Source: Coremacera marginata (Eukaryota > Arthropoda > Insecta > Diptera > Sciomyzidae). From it: 64,000 nucleotides of DNA. The DNA is taken from positions 64,939,690 through 65,003,689 of the forward strand of contig OU612045.1 in NCBI GenBank assembly GCA_914767935.1, given 5' to 3'. The notes below the pieces were generated by a model. The model was not told the origin of the DNA, did no database searches, and saw only the letters and a program-made list of their open reading frames with translations. Positions within the stretch are counted from its first letter, which is position 1, and each line of letters opens with the position of its first letter. The position numbers were made by a program, and so were the translations under genes. Below are positions 32,605-44,325 of this stretch, in pieces.

Positions 32605-33024
32605 TGTAGTGGCACAGCATGACCACTATACCGTACATGCCAAACAATTAGTAATAACACAAATTTAACCCAAATAATTTGTTCTCTTTCTTTTATTCTT
32701 TCGTACGTTGTACCAATGCTGATCATGTTGCATTCAATCGCAACACTTTTTACTACGGCCAGCGTGAGTAATGCAATCAATGCATTTGCTGTCACACTGA
32801 CCTAGCCAGCTATGTAAATGCAAGCGCAGCATAATTTCTTATTGGCTGCGACGATAATATCAGCCAATGAATGGAAGAAAAACTAATAAACGACTGACTC
32901 AATGTATTTTTGTATTGAGTGAAATTAAAATTGGAGGAAGAGTTTAAGAAAGTAAGGATTTTAGAGTAGTATTATTTTAATATAAATAAGACACAAATTT
33001 TTAAATAAAACTTAGAATTAATCT
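32605..33024 (+). repeat. 3' LTR (match ends early)
   Basis: Matches the 5' LTR with about five substitutions to the point where both read CTTAGAATTAATCT, then diverges. About 130 bp of the LTR 3' end is missing or replaced. Confidence 0.75.
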
Positions 33025-33699
33025 CTACCCTCTAACAGGGGTTAATGTAGACTATTTTAACGACAAAAATCCATGTATTCACTTTTTATGACCAATGTTA
33101 GGTAATAAAAATTTTTTTTTTTCAAAAATACCTTTTTTTATTTTTTTTTAAAGGCCTTTTGTTTAAAGCGAATATTCAAAGGCAAATAATTTTCTTTAAT
33201 AAAAGTAAATTTACCATTGGATGCCTCATAAAGTTTCTTAGTTCATTATACCCTACGAAAAGTGGATTTTTCTTTTTGTTGCTGCTGAGTTATAAGCAAC
33301 AAAAAATCGTTGGTGCGAATTCGCAATAGTTTACTACCTATTCGAAGTTTGTGATTTAAAATTTGGTTCCAAATTTTAAAATTTATAACGCAAGTCAATC
33401 AACACGCGATTGTTCTTTAAATTCTATGAGGTTTAGAGACTTTGTCAGTAGTAGCCAGATTTTTAAGATTCTAATTTAAAATTTTGACTCCAAAGATGGC
33501 CAAAGAACCGATAACTTTTAAAAGTGATTGAATAAACTGACCTTATGCCCCTGATTGCTGATATAAGATTCCAGATAAAATTCTTGAAAAAAAATTTTAA
33601 AGTCTTAACTACTGTACCGGCCCTGCACATAAAAGGTGGAAAACTATTTAGTTGAACAAAGTGCACATATAAAAATTTTTTAAGATTCAATAAATATCC

Positions 33700-33732
33700 C
33701 TGAGGAAGCTGAAAAAGACTCAGCGAAACGTC
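33700..33732 (+). ncRNA. Hammerhead-ribozyme-like hairpin
   Basis: CTGAGGA (33700-33706) fits the CUGANGA core. GCTGA and TCAGC (33708-33712, 33720-33724) form a 5-bp stem II with a 7-base loop. GAAA (33725-33728) and GTC (33730-33732) follow. One A (33707) is extra between the core and stem II. Stem III would be only the ACGT palindrome, so activity would need a dimer. Hammerheads of this style are known from Penelope-like elements and retrozymes; no such element is recognisable around it. Confidence 0.3.
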
Positions 33733-34829
33733 GGAGGAAAAATATGAAATAAATTTTTTAATTTATTTGCATAAAAAAACAACGGACCATTTAGCCTAAG
33801 CTTCAAAGCAAACAAAATCATAATATTACAACAATATTAGGAATTCTAATGAAAAGCAAAAATTTTTGAGCGCCATGATCTCTAAAAAGATATGCAATTA
33901 TATGTAGATTTGGAGACAACTCTTCCACAAACCATCTGCCACAATTTTGTGGATAAGCTGACTGTTTATAACACCGCCTGTGGATGTCATAGGAGTTATA
34001 TTTTTACCTACACTGAGAAAAAAAACATACTTTAAAATTAAACAAAAAATTTTAAAATATAAATTTAACGCGTTTGTGTTTCTACAGAACAAAATTTAAA
34101 GCAAGCGTGTTTAATTTTTTTTTTTTACAATTCTCATTTTATATTCTCACTTTTTTACAATTTTCTCTTATTAATTCTTTTTTATACCAAAAACTTCATC
34201 GCTATCAGAGATTGAATTAAAAAATTATGTCTAGTAGAGTCATTGAGCAGACAACTGAGACCAAGCTGAGAAAAACCATTTGATTGTTTGAAATATTTTT
34301 TAATTGGACTTACAAAATTCAAAGGCAAGATGAAATAAAAGCCTATTAATTATTTAAATATATAACATATTTCAATATTTCAAGCCGCAATAAAACAAAA
34401 GTCATCGAATGGAGCTTAGATTTAGTATTCGATGGGTCCCAGGGGTCGCTGATCACGAATCTGACGTCAAAAACGTGAAAAAATTAAAAAAATGGCATCG
34501 AAAAAATGGGGCTTTTAAATATTTGTTTTCAATATTAAAACTTTTGTTTTAAATTTTATTTTTAAATAAATGTTTATGAACTGTTTATGAACTGAAAATG
34601 TTTGTTTGTTTTAAATTTTACTTCACAAACTTTTGTGTTTAGCTTAAATGAAATTGTTTAAAGCTCTATTTCAAAAACATATTCGTCTAATATGAACACA
34701 ATTTCATTTACTTTTAACACATATTTCCCTCAGTGTAGTTCGAAAAAGGCGTTTCGAGAACCGCACCCCTTAAGATCAAGAATGCAAATGCATCGATATA
34801 TTTTTAGCTGATACAAATAATAATAGGTT

Positions 34830-35008
34830 TGCCATTGTCTGCAGAGAGATGACGCCCGATTAGAAATATTAATTTCAATAACTTCTAGTTCTGTTGCGAG
34901 ATTCCCAACAACGATTATCGTTAACTGTTTGGGAATCCTGCTACTGGTCACCCGAGGATGTTTGGTATACGGTCTACACACTCATCTGTTTGGCCACGAC
35001 CGCCACAA
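34830..35008 (-). mobile_element. tRNA-derived SINE fragment, copy 3, with MITE Q2
   Basis: Matches the SINE body (TTGCCATTGTCTGCAGAGAG on the plus strand) and the degraded tRNA-like head. It is interrupted near 34891-34948 by a short Q-family inverted repeat (GTTTGGGAATCCTGCTAC). No target duplication identified. Confidence 0.5.
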
Positions 35009-35389
35009 ATTATTAATTAATTTACATACCATTATTTATGTCAGGGTTAATAAAATTAAAGAAAAATAGTTTAAACTATTAAGGAATTATTTTCAGTTTG
35101 GACAAAATTAAGGCCCCTATTACATGTGAGCAAATAACAACAAAGGTGCTTATCAAAACTATACGACACCAAACAAATTTTATTTTGCACTCTCGCCAAA
35201 TCTATGTCGATTACAGTCAGAAGAAAGCTCAACCACAGAATGAGAGGACAAAGTGTACTACTTTAAACAAAGTATCTTTATCAGCTCTAATCACTGATTT
35301 GAAAGAGTACCGTTAGTTAGCGATGGAAAGCACTCATTTCTGCTTAACTGCAATCGTATAAAAACTATATGACAGCTATGTAAAAGTTC

Positions 35390-37403
35390 ATCAATCGACC
35401 TCATCAACTCTCGCCAGGCGTTGACCAGCGACCCTCGCCTCGAGCACCTTTTTCGCTGGAGCTTCGTCGTCCATACGATGGACATGACTCAGCCAGCGTA
35501 GTCGCTGCACAGTTATACGCCGAACTACGTCAATGTCTCCGTAGAGCTCATACAGCTCGTGGTTCATTCGGATGCGATAGTCATTGCCGACTCGAACAGG
35601 ACCGAAGATTTTGCGAAGAACTTTTCTCTCGAACACCCCCAGAGCGGCTGCGTCAGTTTGCGAAACTACCCATGCCTCAGCGCCATAAAGCAGCACAGGT
35701 AGAACGAGCGTCTTGTAGAGTGTTAGTTTTGTCGATCGAGAGAGGGCTCTGGAACTTAGTTGCTTACTGAGCCCGTAGTAGCACCTATTAGCAATTATTG
35801 TTCTTCGCTTTATCTTCAGGCTGATTTCGTTGTTGTTATTAATGGCGGTGCCAAGGTATACGAACTTCTTGACTACTTCAAAGTTATAGCTGCCGGATGA
35901 AACGTGGGAGTCACTCCCTTGTTTGTAGACAGCATATACTTTGTTTTACCCTCGTTTATCGTCAAACCCGCTTTGGTTGATTCCTTTTTGATAGTGGCGA
36001 AAGCAGCGGTAACATCTCTTTTGGTTCTGCCGACAATATCAATATCATCAGCGTACGCAAGGAGCTGAACATCTTTATAGAAAATGGTGACAATACGATA
36101 CACACCGGCCTTTCGTACGATCCCCTCCATGATGATGTTGAAGAGATCGCAAGACAGTGGATCGCCTTGCCTGAAACCTTTTTCGCTCCTTGACGGAGCT
36201 GCGTGTGTTGCTCATCGTCATTCTGCAAAATCTAATCAACTTTGCAGGTATACCGAACTCAGACATTGTTGCGTATAGGCAATCCCTTCTCGGGCTATCG
36301 AACGCAGCTTTAAAATCGACAAAGAGATGGTGTGTGTCAATTTGATTTTTGTGGGTTTTCTCCAGGATTTGTCGTAGCGTGAAAATCTAGTCTATGGTGG
36401 ACTTACCAGGTCGAAAGCCACACTGATAAGGTCCAATCAGTGTTTTTGTAATCGGCTTTAATCTTTGACACAGTACGCTTGAGAGAACCTTATATGCGAT
36501 GGAAATAAGACTGATACCTCTATAACTAGCGCAGATTGTAGGGTCTCCCTTCTTAAGTATAGGGCATAGTACACTGAGGTTCCAATCGTCGGGCATGCTT
36601 TCTGCTAGCCATATTTTGCTGATCAGCTGATGAATGCGCCTTATCAATTCATCGCCGCCGGTTTTAAACAATTCAGCTGACAGGCCGTCAGCACCCGCTG
36701 CTTTATTGTTTTTAAGTCGTTGGATAGCAACTCGAACCTCTTCATGGCTAGGTGGTGATACTTCCACTCTGTCATCGTCGATTGGTGGCACTGAACTGCG
36801 CTCTCGATGGGCGGCATTGGTGGAATAGTCGCCAGTAAGTAAATTCGAGAAGTGCTGTTTCCACAATCTAAGCACACACTGTGTATCCGTATTCAGATCT
36901 CCATTTTCGTCTCTGCAAGTGGATGCTCCGGGCTTGAAACCTTGGGTTAGACGCTTAACCTGTTGATAGAATTTTCGTGCATCCTTCTTGCTCTGGTATA
37001 CCTCTAGTTCCTCACGCTCACGCTTTTCCTGCTCTCTTTTTTGCGTCTGAAAAGGCGCCTCTCTTCCTTCCTCTTTTCGCGGTAGTTTTCTCGCAAGGCT
37101 CGCGTTGCAGCTGACTCCAGCGTTTTTCTGTATGCGGCGTTTTTTACTGCTGTCGCGATGCGACACTCCTGACCCAATGTGGCGGGACCCAAACCCTGCA
37201 CACATTCCATGTTTAAGGTCTATGGATCGACCCGCCGCCCAAATTAGCCGTCAAACTGACGGATGCCAGTTTGCCGTTGTCCAGGAAACACCACAAGGGG
37301 GTTTGAGTCGACTTGGGACGATTTCGACATGGAATGCTGGTCAGACACGTTGCCATGTGAAGGTGTACCCCCTGTTCCCCCTCTTCGAAAGAAAATCGAC
37401 CCT
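35390..37403 (-). pseudogene. RTE-clade LINE, copy 1 (internally deleted)
   Basis: Minus-strand copy of the same LINE as at 46013-49283. The 5' leader is at 37170-37403. At about 37171-37180 it jumps directly from leader to the region after the endonuclease, so roughly 1 kb encoding the endonuclease is missing. The RT N-terminal half is open (36387-37205: NNKAAGADGLSAELFKTGG, GPYQCGFRPGKSTID). Downstream pieces (35873-36130 with LLAYADDIDIVG, 35391-35696) are frameshifted. A deletion of about 110 bp sits near 35420. The TAAG tail of copy 2 is absent. Non-functional. Confidence 0.85.
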
Positions 37404-37958
37404 CCAAAAAAGGTGACCAGCTACAGGCACCCATTTACACTTCGCTGTAAAAAATCGAAAACGAAGCATAGACACATTATTAATTTTAATGTGTTTATTC
37501 TTTCAGTGTGGTTTACACTGAACATTTGAGCTGAATAAAAAGTATTTGTGAGATTTTATTAGCATACTGAAAACGTATCTGAATGTGGACAGAAATCATA
37601 GTAAAATGACGAAAAATAATTTTAAATCATTTTAAACATCATTCGCAATCATAACAATGACAACCGTATGCTTGCACGATGTTCCATCAAGGGTGCCAGT
37701 AGGTGGGCACAGACGGTATTCTGACATGACGCGAAAATTTTTTTTTCCATTTTACAAAAATGTTTGAATGCTCGTCTATTAATGACAGACACAGTTCATC
37801 AATTTTTAGTAAAACTGAAACAACTTTTGCAAATAATATTTCGCCGTATGAAAGGGAGCAAAGATGCAATTTGGAATTTAAACTTTTACAACAAAACGAT
37901 ATTTTGCTCCATTTTTTGAGAAAACATTCAACTTCTCTTGGAAAAAAGATTAACAATA

Positions 37959-38524
37959 GGGCTATTCACAATCTTGAGTATTTGACATTGCAAATTTATG
38001 CAATTGTAAAAATTTGCCATCAATCGTGAGCGGTCTTTTTCGGTTTACTTTGCAATACTTGTTGCAAAGAATAAAATTAACGGCTGATAGCTCACTGACT
38101 CTTTAATGAATTTTTTAATTCGCTTAATTCGTTTTTTTATTTACATATCCATATTTTTGTTTTTTACTTATATTTTTTTGACAATCTGTTGTTAGCTTAG
38201 AGTTCAGTATTGCATATGTATAGTAAATATAAACTATCAGCCTTACTAAAAAACTGATATTAAATTTTAGCGTCAGCTTTTTAATTTAGTAGCAGCTGTA
38301 GCCTCTGTTAAGCTAATGCTAAAAAATCTTTTTAGAGCTCGCACTAATTAGAGCCAGCACTAAATTTGTTTTTTGGTAAGGCTGTATGGGTTTTAAGTGT
38401 TGCATATTTACACAAGCGTAGTAAATGCATCTCTGTATATTTTGTTAGTGTAGAGTAAAAATATACTCTACCATTTTGCAGAGGCTATGATGCAAGACCA
38501 TTTGCACCTGATTGTGAACAGCCC
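37959..38524. mobile_element. MITE family V
   Basis: A 566-bp interval with ends GGGCTATTCACAATC and (reverse complement) GGGCTGTTCACAATC, and TA on both sides. Related termini bound element W (2830-3987). No coding potential. Confidence 0.5.
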
Positions 38525-39429
38525 TAATATATTAAGATACTTTAAGGAGTTTTTGGCCAATGCTTTTTAAAATGAAATTTTTATATTAAAAACAAAGAGT
38601 ACATTTTTTTAAGTTGAATAATTAAAATAATTATAAATAGTAATTAAATTAAATATCAATGTTAAAATTGGTTCAAATAAAAAAAAAAATTAAAGGATTA
38701 AAAATATAAATGGTCAGCTAAAAATAGTGTTGCAATTTTTTAAATGCTTTGATTAGACTTTTAGACAAAAGAGGATTGAATGAGATATTTGCATCGAAAT
38801 TCAAAACCTTAAATTTTTTATCGTTTTTTTTTCATTCTGAGTTAACGATGTTGGGGGCAAATAAAAAATTCGAAATGAAAAAAAAAATTCTTAATGAAAT
38901 AACAGTAAAATAAAAGTAGTTTTTCTGGATTTAAATAAACCTATAGTAATTAAACCTATTCTTTTTATAAATGATAATACACATTTTTAAAAATATGTAA
39001 ATTTTTTTATTGAAAAAAATCCAATATTCGCCGAGTAATCCTGTGGTCCGTGAAGTATTGCAAATAAAAGGCCCTCCGCGGTACACGATGCTGCTTCATC
39101 TGTAGTCATCAAAATAAAAAAAAAAAAAAACAAAAAGATTATTAAACTGGACAGTATAATCTAGGCTTTGTCATGGGCGATTTTGAAAATGAAATTTTGA
39201 AATTTTGAAATCGATTTTTGACAAAATGACGGACATTTGAATTTACATAGCGATTTTTAGAGAAAAATACGACTTTATTTCACTGATTAAAAAAACTAAG
39301 CAACTAAGAAAAGACCCTATGACAAAGACTAGGTAATTATATATAGAATTAGCACAAAAACGGATAATTGCAAACGGTTTATTAGTTTTCGAGATATCTT
39401 GCGTACCGACTTCAAAAATATGATTCCAA

Positions 39430-41150
39430 GAAATTCTTCAACTTACATAGAATCATCCATGACAGGTCCATAGTATAGGTTCTGGGGGTTGTGAGTGATG
39501 TTTAACTTTTCCAAGTTTTCTTGTCGGCGTCTCAATCTTCCTTCTTTTGACGTTTCCTGTGCTGGTACCTCGGCTTGCGCTATGCGGCGGTTGGTTTCTG
39601 TTGCTGCGTATTCTGTCCTACTGCCATTCCAAATGGTGTTCATAACTTGTAGAAGTGACGTCGTTCCATTATTGAATATGCAAGTGGCCAATTATGCAGA
39701 AATTTCGACAACTGTTGCCCCGCTCCCTGATGTTTTTGGGGCCATTTTCCAGACTAATTGAATGTAACTTCCGTTACAATTCTGAGTGCAACCACCAACA
39801 CAGCGCTGCATCAACTTATCTCCGTTTAGAACATCATATATTGGTTTGGTGGCATCCAATACAACTTTTGGCAACGCCAAGTAGTCATACGTAAAATCAC
39901 AAACTGTTCCTGCAGCTTTTGATTTTTGCCATTTGCACCACGATTTAGCACCTTCGGGGCAAAATTCATGTAGAAGATTGTCGTCAGTCGAGCTGTAGTA
40001 AAAATATGTTGCCCAAATTGCTTTTTCATATCGTCCTTACTATCACAATGTCTTCGAATAGCTAAGCCATAATAGGCACTTAGTTTGTCCATCATCTTAG
40101 CAGTCAGTTTAATTCGTCCGCCGATGACAGGATTGTTTTTCTTACATGCTCAAAGTTGTATTCCCATGCGCTATTGAACGTGACCTAAGCACACTTTTTT
40201 TAAAATTTCACTATCTTCATACGGTTTCAAATTTATTATTCCAGTGTACGTTTTTGAATCGCCATGGCCGATGTAGTTCATATATATATATGTATATATG
40301 TTAGTTCAAACTAACTTCTTCGTAGCGTCGACTTCCATCTTGCCCGAAGACTTCATGGTTCGCTTTGCAATTCTCCTCGTGTGTAGATTTCCATTCTTCG
40401 TACTGATCGCTATTCGTGTGCTTACTCCAATATGAACATGAAGAGCAAATACTAGACTTCACAATAAAATCGACAACTTTCCCTGTGAAGTGACCGATCA
40501 AAACCGCAATTCAGAACAATGACGTGAAACCGCGTTTTCGCCAGGTGCCGTCACCTGAAACAGTCAGTTCTGCATCATAACTGCTGGGATTATGTTTCTA
40601 TATTCTTCTCGTGCTTCATTGACAGCTTGTTTCAACACTGCATTACAAACACATGAGACAGCAGTATGAATGCTCCTCATTATTAAATCGTACGCATTTT
40701 TTTGAAGCGGCGCCGGAAAATTCATTATTCTACAAAATTTCCTTGCTCCATACAAACCAACCCCCAATAATTGCATTGCAAAAAATAATCTTTGATTTAT
40801 TTCGTAAGATGTTTTATTTACGCATGGACACGAAGGTATTGAAGTAGGCTTACGCTTACATGACGAACACAAAACTACAATTTTGAATCCTAGTCCTCGG
40901 GTGCTATCTGTTAAAAATTTGACATCACCTCCACATGTTTTTCAGTTCACACATTCTGACAAAGCAGAAAATACCGTAAAAAAGTTCAAAATTCTGTATT
41001 CAATGCTTGGTATCTTCGCACTGGCACTGATGTTCAAATCCGACTTTTCTGCTTCGTATCGATTTTTCAGCAGTATTTTTTTCTTTTCTTTGTTCTCTGT
41101 ATTTTTTCTTTTATTCATTATTCACCTAATATATTATTTTCGAACTACAA
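39430..41150 (-). pseudogene. DNA transposase relic with 'Mutator-like transposase' domain
   Basis: Minus-strand pieces in changing frames. Cys-rich start and helical segment (NQRLFFAMQLLGVGLYGARK) at 40564-40872. A zinc-binding segment (SICSSCSYW ... HEENCKANHE) at 40301-40501. A catalytic region, NYIGHGDSKTYTGI, near 40255; the family usually has an Asp where His stands. MMDKLSAYYGLAIRR at 39826-40095 and a Cys-rich tail at 39443-39691. This layout is that of the arthropod family annotated with a Mutator-like transposase domain. Stops and frameshifts throughout; no ends identified. Confidence 0.65.
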
Positions 41151-41566
41151 GCTACTGACGACACGACACAAATTTCTTATACTACACCCGGCAGATTGGA
41201 AATTCGTTACTGAAACGAATAATAGACCTGAGCGCCTTTTGTAAGCCCAATAAAACCGGTTTATTGGTGTTACAATCAGGACCCCACGTATTTCTACCTG
41301 AATTTCGTCCGGCCCTTCGGCACTGACTAGACAGCTGGACGGCCATAACTCCGCTATTTTTTCGACTTTTTGCATGTGGATTTCAACATACATTCTTAAG
41401 AGGATGTACATACATTCTTAAGCTCGAAGAAAAGCAAACGAAAATTAATAAATTTCGAAATTTCTCGATGCATATTCCCCCTTAAAATTAATGTATTTAA
41501 ATTTTGTATTTTTTTATACTATTTATAGATATCTTAACTGCTATCATATGAACTAAATATTGTTAC

Positions 41567-42090
41567 CTTTATAAGCGGACCCAGGATCACATTTGAGGGT
41601 AACACATAATTTCCCTCAAGCAACGCATCGAAAATTTTCTGCAATTTTTGATTATCTCCCGTTTCAGCTATACTACTTAAGAGACGCCAAACTGTTGTGG
41701 CATAATTGAAAGAAGATTCATCTTCTGTGATTGGATGAGCCTTTTTATTCCGTTCCAGGAAATTTAAAGCATCATTTAAGCGATCCTCCTTGAGCATAAA
41801 TTCAACAACACGAACAATTTTGAAGTTATCCAAACTGAAATTTGCATCCTGATTCTTAATTTTTTCATACAATTCTAAAGCTTCGTCAAGTTTAGCATTC
41901 TGCACGTAAAGATCAATCAGTTGTGCCCAAGTACCCGAGTTCATGGTAAATTCATCGGATTCTAATTTTTCAATAACCTCTTTGGTCTTGGGTAGGTTTT
42001 TTGAACGGAAACAGGCCAGTAGCAAATGCCTTTTAAGATTGTTAGTATTTTCTTGCTTTGTTGTGGCATTTTCAATAAAACGCTCCAGTT
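41567..42090 (-). CDS. bsf: LRPPRC/bicoid stability factor-like PPR protein, internal exon
   Basis: Exon of 524 nt. Acceptor AG at 42092-42091 (TTGCAG|AACTGG), donor GT at 41566-41565. Junctions keep frame on both sides. It encodes about 174 residues with classical PPR repeats (TWAQLIDLYVQNAKLDEALE, then LYEKIKNQ; and FMLKEDRLNDALNFLERNKK). It is separated from the next exon by the 17.2-kb repeat-filled intron and from the preceding one by a 59-nt intron. Confidence 0.8.
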
Positions 42091-42149
42091 CTGCAATTAC
42101 ATCATAAGCTTAAGTTGTTAAAATCAATTTTATTTATTTAATAATTTAC

Positions 42150-43022
42150 CTTCAACAGTCAAAGTGTCTAAACTGCGCCTTCGTGTAGGATTGTTTTTCA
42201 GTGTAATTGGTTGTAAATCGCCCGAAGTCAATTTGCCTAATAATTCTGATATCACTGGCGTCATTTCGGAGCCAATGCGGTCAGACAAGCGTACAGCATG
42301 GATGTTGCTCATCGTAAAACCTTCCTGTACAAACGCAGTTAACATGGGTTCCAACATAGACGAACGGTCTTGTCGGCAGTATGAATAAGCATCGTTAACA
42401 ATTTGGCCAACAAGCTCTGCTTGCATATTATCGTATAATTCATTTGGTTCATCTTCTGTTTCGGCCGATGTCTGCAAATTTGCAGCATCTTCTTCAACCT
42501 TAGGCAGCTGGTGTCTGGCTAAACGGTCAATGTTGTCATGTATCTGCCTAACGACGCGAGTGAAGGCATTGTAATCTTTAGTTTTTGCCAAAGCTTTGAT
42601 AAGCGGCTGTTTAAAGACGAGTGGCGAATAATATGCTCTGTAAGATTCCATAATTTTGGCAGCTTCTTCTATTTGATTAGAGCTTAGTGCTGCACATGCT
42701 GCTGACGCAGCAGCTGTTGCACTAGATATTCCAGCATGACGCAGCACGCCAATTATTCTTTCCCAATTATTCTCTTTAAGGTTAGGAATAATATAATCAC
42801 GAAGAGTTTCGGAACTTGGCGACATTTCAAATTCTTCTTGCATGTGACGAACAATATCGATGATCTGTCCTGATTCTGCTGAACATATCAGAGGCCAGAA
42901 GTAATGCTGGCGTATGGGTAGTCCGGCATTTTTCATTTCTTTTAGCAGCGGCAGTGCATTGTTTACACTGCCGTTTATGAGACCAGCCTCAGTTGCAATA
43001 AGCAGAGCTTTTGGATTAAGAC
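42150..43022 (-). CDS. bsf: LRPPRC/bicoid stability factor-like PPR protein, most 5' exon in window
   Basis: Exon of 873 nt. Acceptor AG at 43024-43023, after a pyrimidine-rich stretch; donor GT at 42149-42148 (TTGAAG|GTAAAT). The exon starts with two bases of a split codon, then LNPKALLIATEAGLINGSVN. It encodes about 290 residues of helical repeats (ALPLLKEMKNAGLPIRQHYF is a PPR-like unit). It is internal, so the N-terminal part, including any mitochondrial targeting signal, lies on exons beyond 43023, none of which I recognise up to 64000. Confidence 0.75.
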
Positions 43023-43189
43023 CTAAAAGAAAAATTTAATTAAAAATTTAAATATTTTATGAACATTAGATAGACCTGTCGTAATTTGTGATGGAAAATA
43101 TAAAAAAAAAAGTAAAAATGCTACGGTATTCGGGTTTTAACATAAAACCGTAAGTCTCTAAATAAACGAAGTCAATTTTCAGTCCGAAG

Positions 43190-44212
43190 CATGATACAAT
43201 AATAAGATAGGGTAAGGAGATTCACCACACCGACCTCGAATGTCAAAATGTATTTTAGCATTGCCACTTTTCTGTATTATTGATAAATGTGGGACAAATA
43301 AAAGAAAAAGAAATTATTTGTAGGATAAATAGGATATATTAGGACAATTGTATTTACAATGAAATAAACCGCTTTTTTGTTAAATTTTGTTATGCTTTGT
43401 TTTCGGTAAATTATTATTGCCCATTGGTTTTTGTTTAACTTTTTGTGTTTTTAATTTTTTTTTATAAAATTTTTATAGTAATGTCCACTATAAATGTAAT
43501 GCATAAATATTTTTGCCATCTGACAGGGAAGCTGCTCAACATAAATCGTTGTTTAATCGTTGTATAAATTGTTTTTTAAAATTGGCACATACATTGCTTT
43601 CATTTCATATTTTTTGAAGTCTTTTATTTAATCTGTTGAAAGCTTAAAAAAATTAAGTTTTCTTTGTTTCACGTTATATGACAGATGGCCGAACTTTTTT
43701 TTTTGATATTATCAAAATTTTTTATATTAACTATAAAAATATATTTACTTAATATATTCACAAATCACAAAAACTGAAGAGCACTACTGTATCAGAGAAC
43801 GAATTTATAGCGAAAAAACTTCAAAATTTTTTTAATAATAAAATAATGTACTTCCCCGTTTCCAGTGGCTGCATGTTGTAACTTTACTTTCTATGCAAAA
43901 TATCAATATTAAAGTATGTAGTATGTTGAAAAAATTAATAGGATTGTAAAAAAAAGGGAGCAAAGCGAGATTTTATCAAAATTATCGCCTGTCGAATGTT
44001 TTCCAACATATCAATTTTCAAAAAATTGTTGTGCATTGAAGTTTCCGAAGTTAAAACATGCCGCCACAGCTAAGTAATTCATCAAAAACACTAAGAACAG
44101 ATATGGACTTTTTATGGATGTTTTTTAAGATACGGCAGCACCCTATTTTATTATTTTGACATTCCAGGTCGGTGTGGTGAATCTCCTTACCCTACCTTAT
44201 TATTGTATCATG
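43190..44212. mobile_element. P-like MITE family B, copy B2
   Basis: A 1,023-bp element with ends CATGATACAATAATAAG(A/G)T and long sub-terminal matches. The 8-bp duplication GTCCGAAG/GTCCGATG (43182-43189, 44213-44220) has one mismatch. The duplicated site resembles the P-element target consensus GTCCGGAC. It has no transposase frame. It is the uninterrupted reference for the SINE insertion in B1. Confidence 0.75.
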
Positions 44213-44325
44213 GTCCGATGCAACGATGTCGTCACACAGTGTTGAGCTTATAAGTAGGTAGGGTAGGAGCTGTTCATAAATTACGTAACATGTTTTTGGC
44301 TAATTTTAGATCCCCTATGTCACAC

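Larger units (their letters stand above)
25700..33024 (+). mobile_element. Ty3/gypsy LTR retrotransposon, mdg1/412-like, decayed
   Basis: Full-length insertion, about 7.3 kb. LTRs start TGTAGTGGCACAGCATGACC at 25700 and 32605. A primer-binding site, TGGCGATCCTGCGG, follows the 5' LTR at 26253. A polypurine-like AAGGGTAAGGG precedes the 3' LTR. The gene order is small leader frames, gag, protease, reverse transcriptase with RNase H, integrase; no env is seen. Every main frame has stops or frameshifts. Over about 370 shared positions the LTRs differ at only about five sites, but the 3' LTR match ends at 33024, roughly 130 bp short. No target duplication was found. Lineage assignment is by the leader ORF layout and Pol motifs. 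Confidence 0.85.
24367..41566 (-). other. 17.2-kb bsf/LRPPRC intron packed with mobile elements
   Basis: Donor GT at 41566-41565 (AAAG|GTAAC) and acceptor AG at 24368-24367 join codons in phase (IK|VHLVRDD). The intron carries a SINE with a P-like MITE, a decayed mdg1/412-like LTR element, a hammerhead-like hairpin, a SINE fragment, an RTE copy, MITE V and a transposase relic. Stretches at 25049-25699, 33025-33690, 33780-34829, 37404-37958, 38525-39430 and 41160-41560 hold nothing I can name. Confidence 0.75.
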
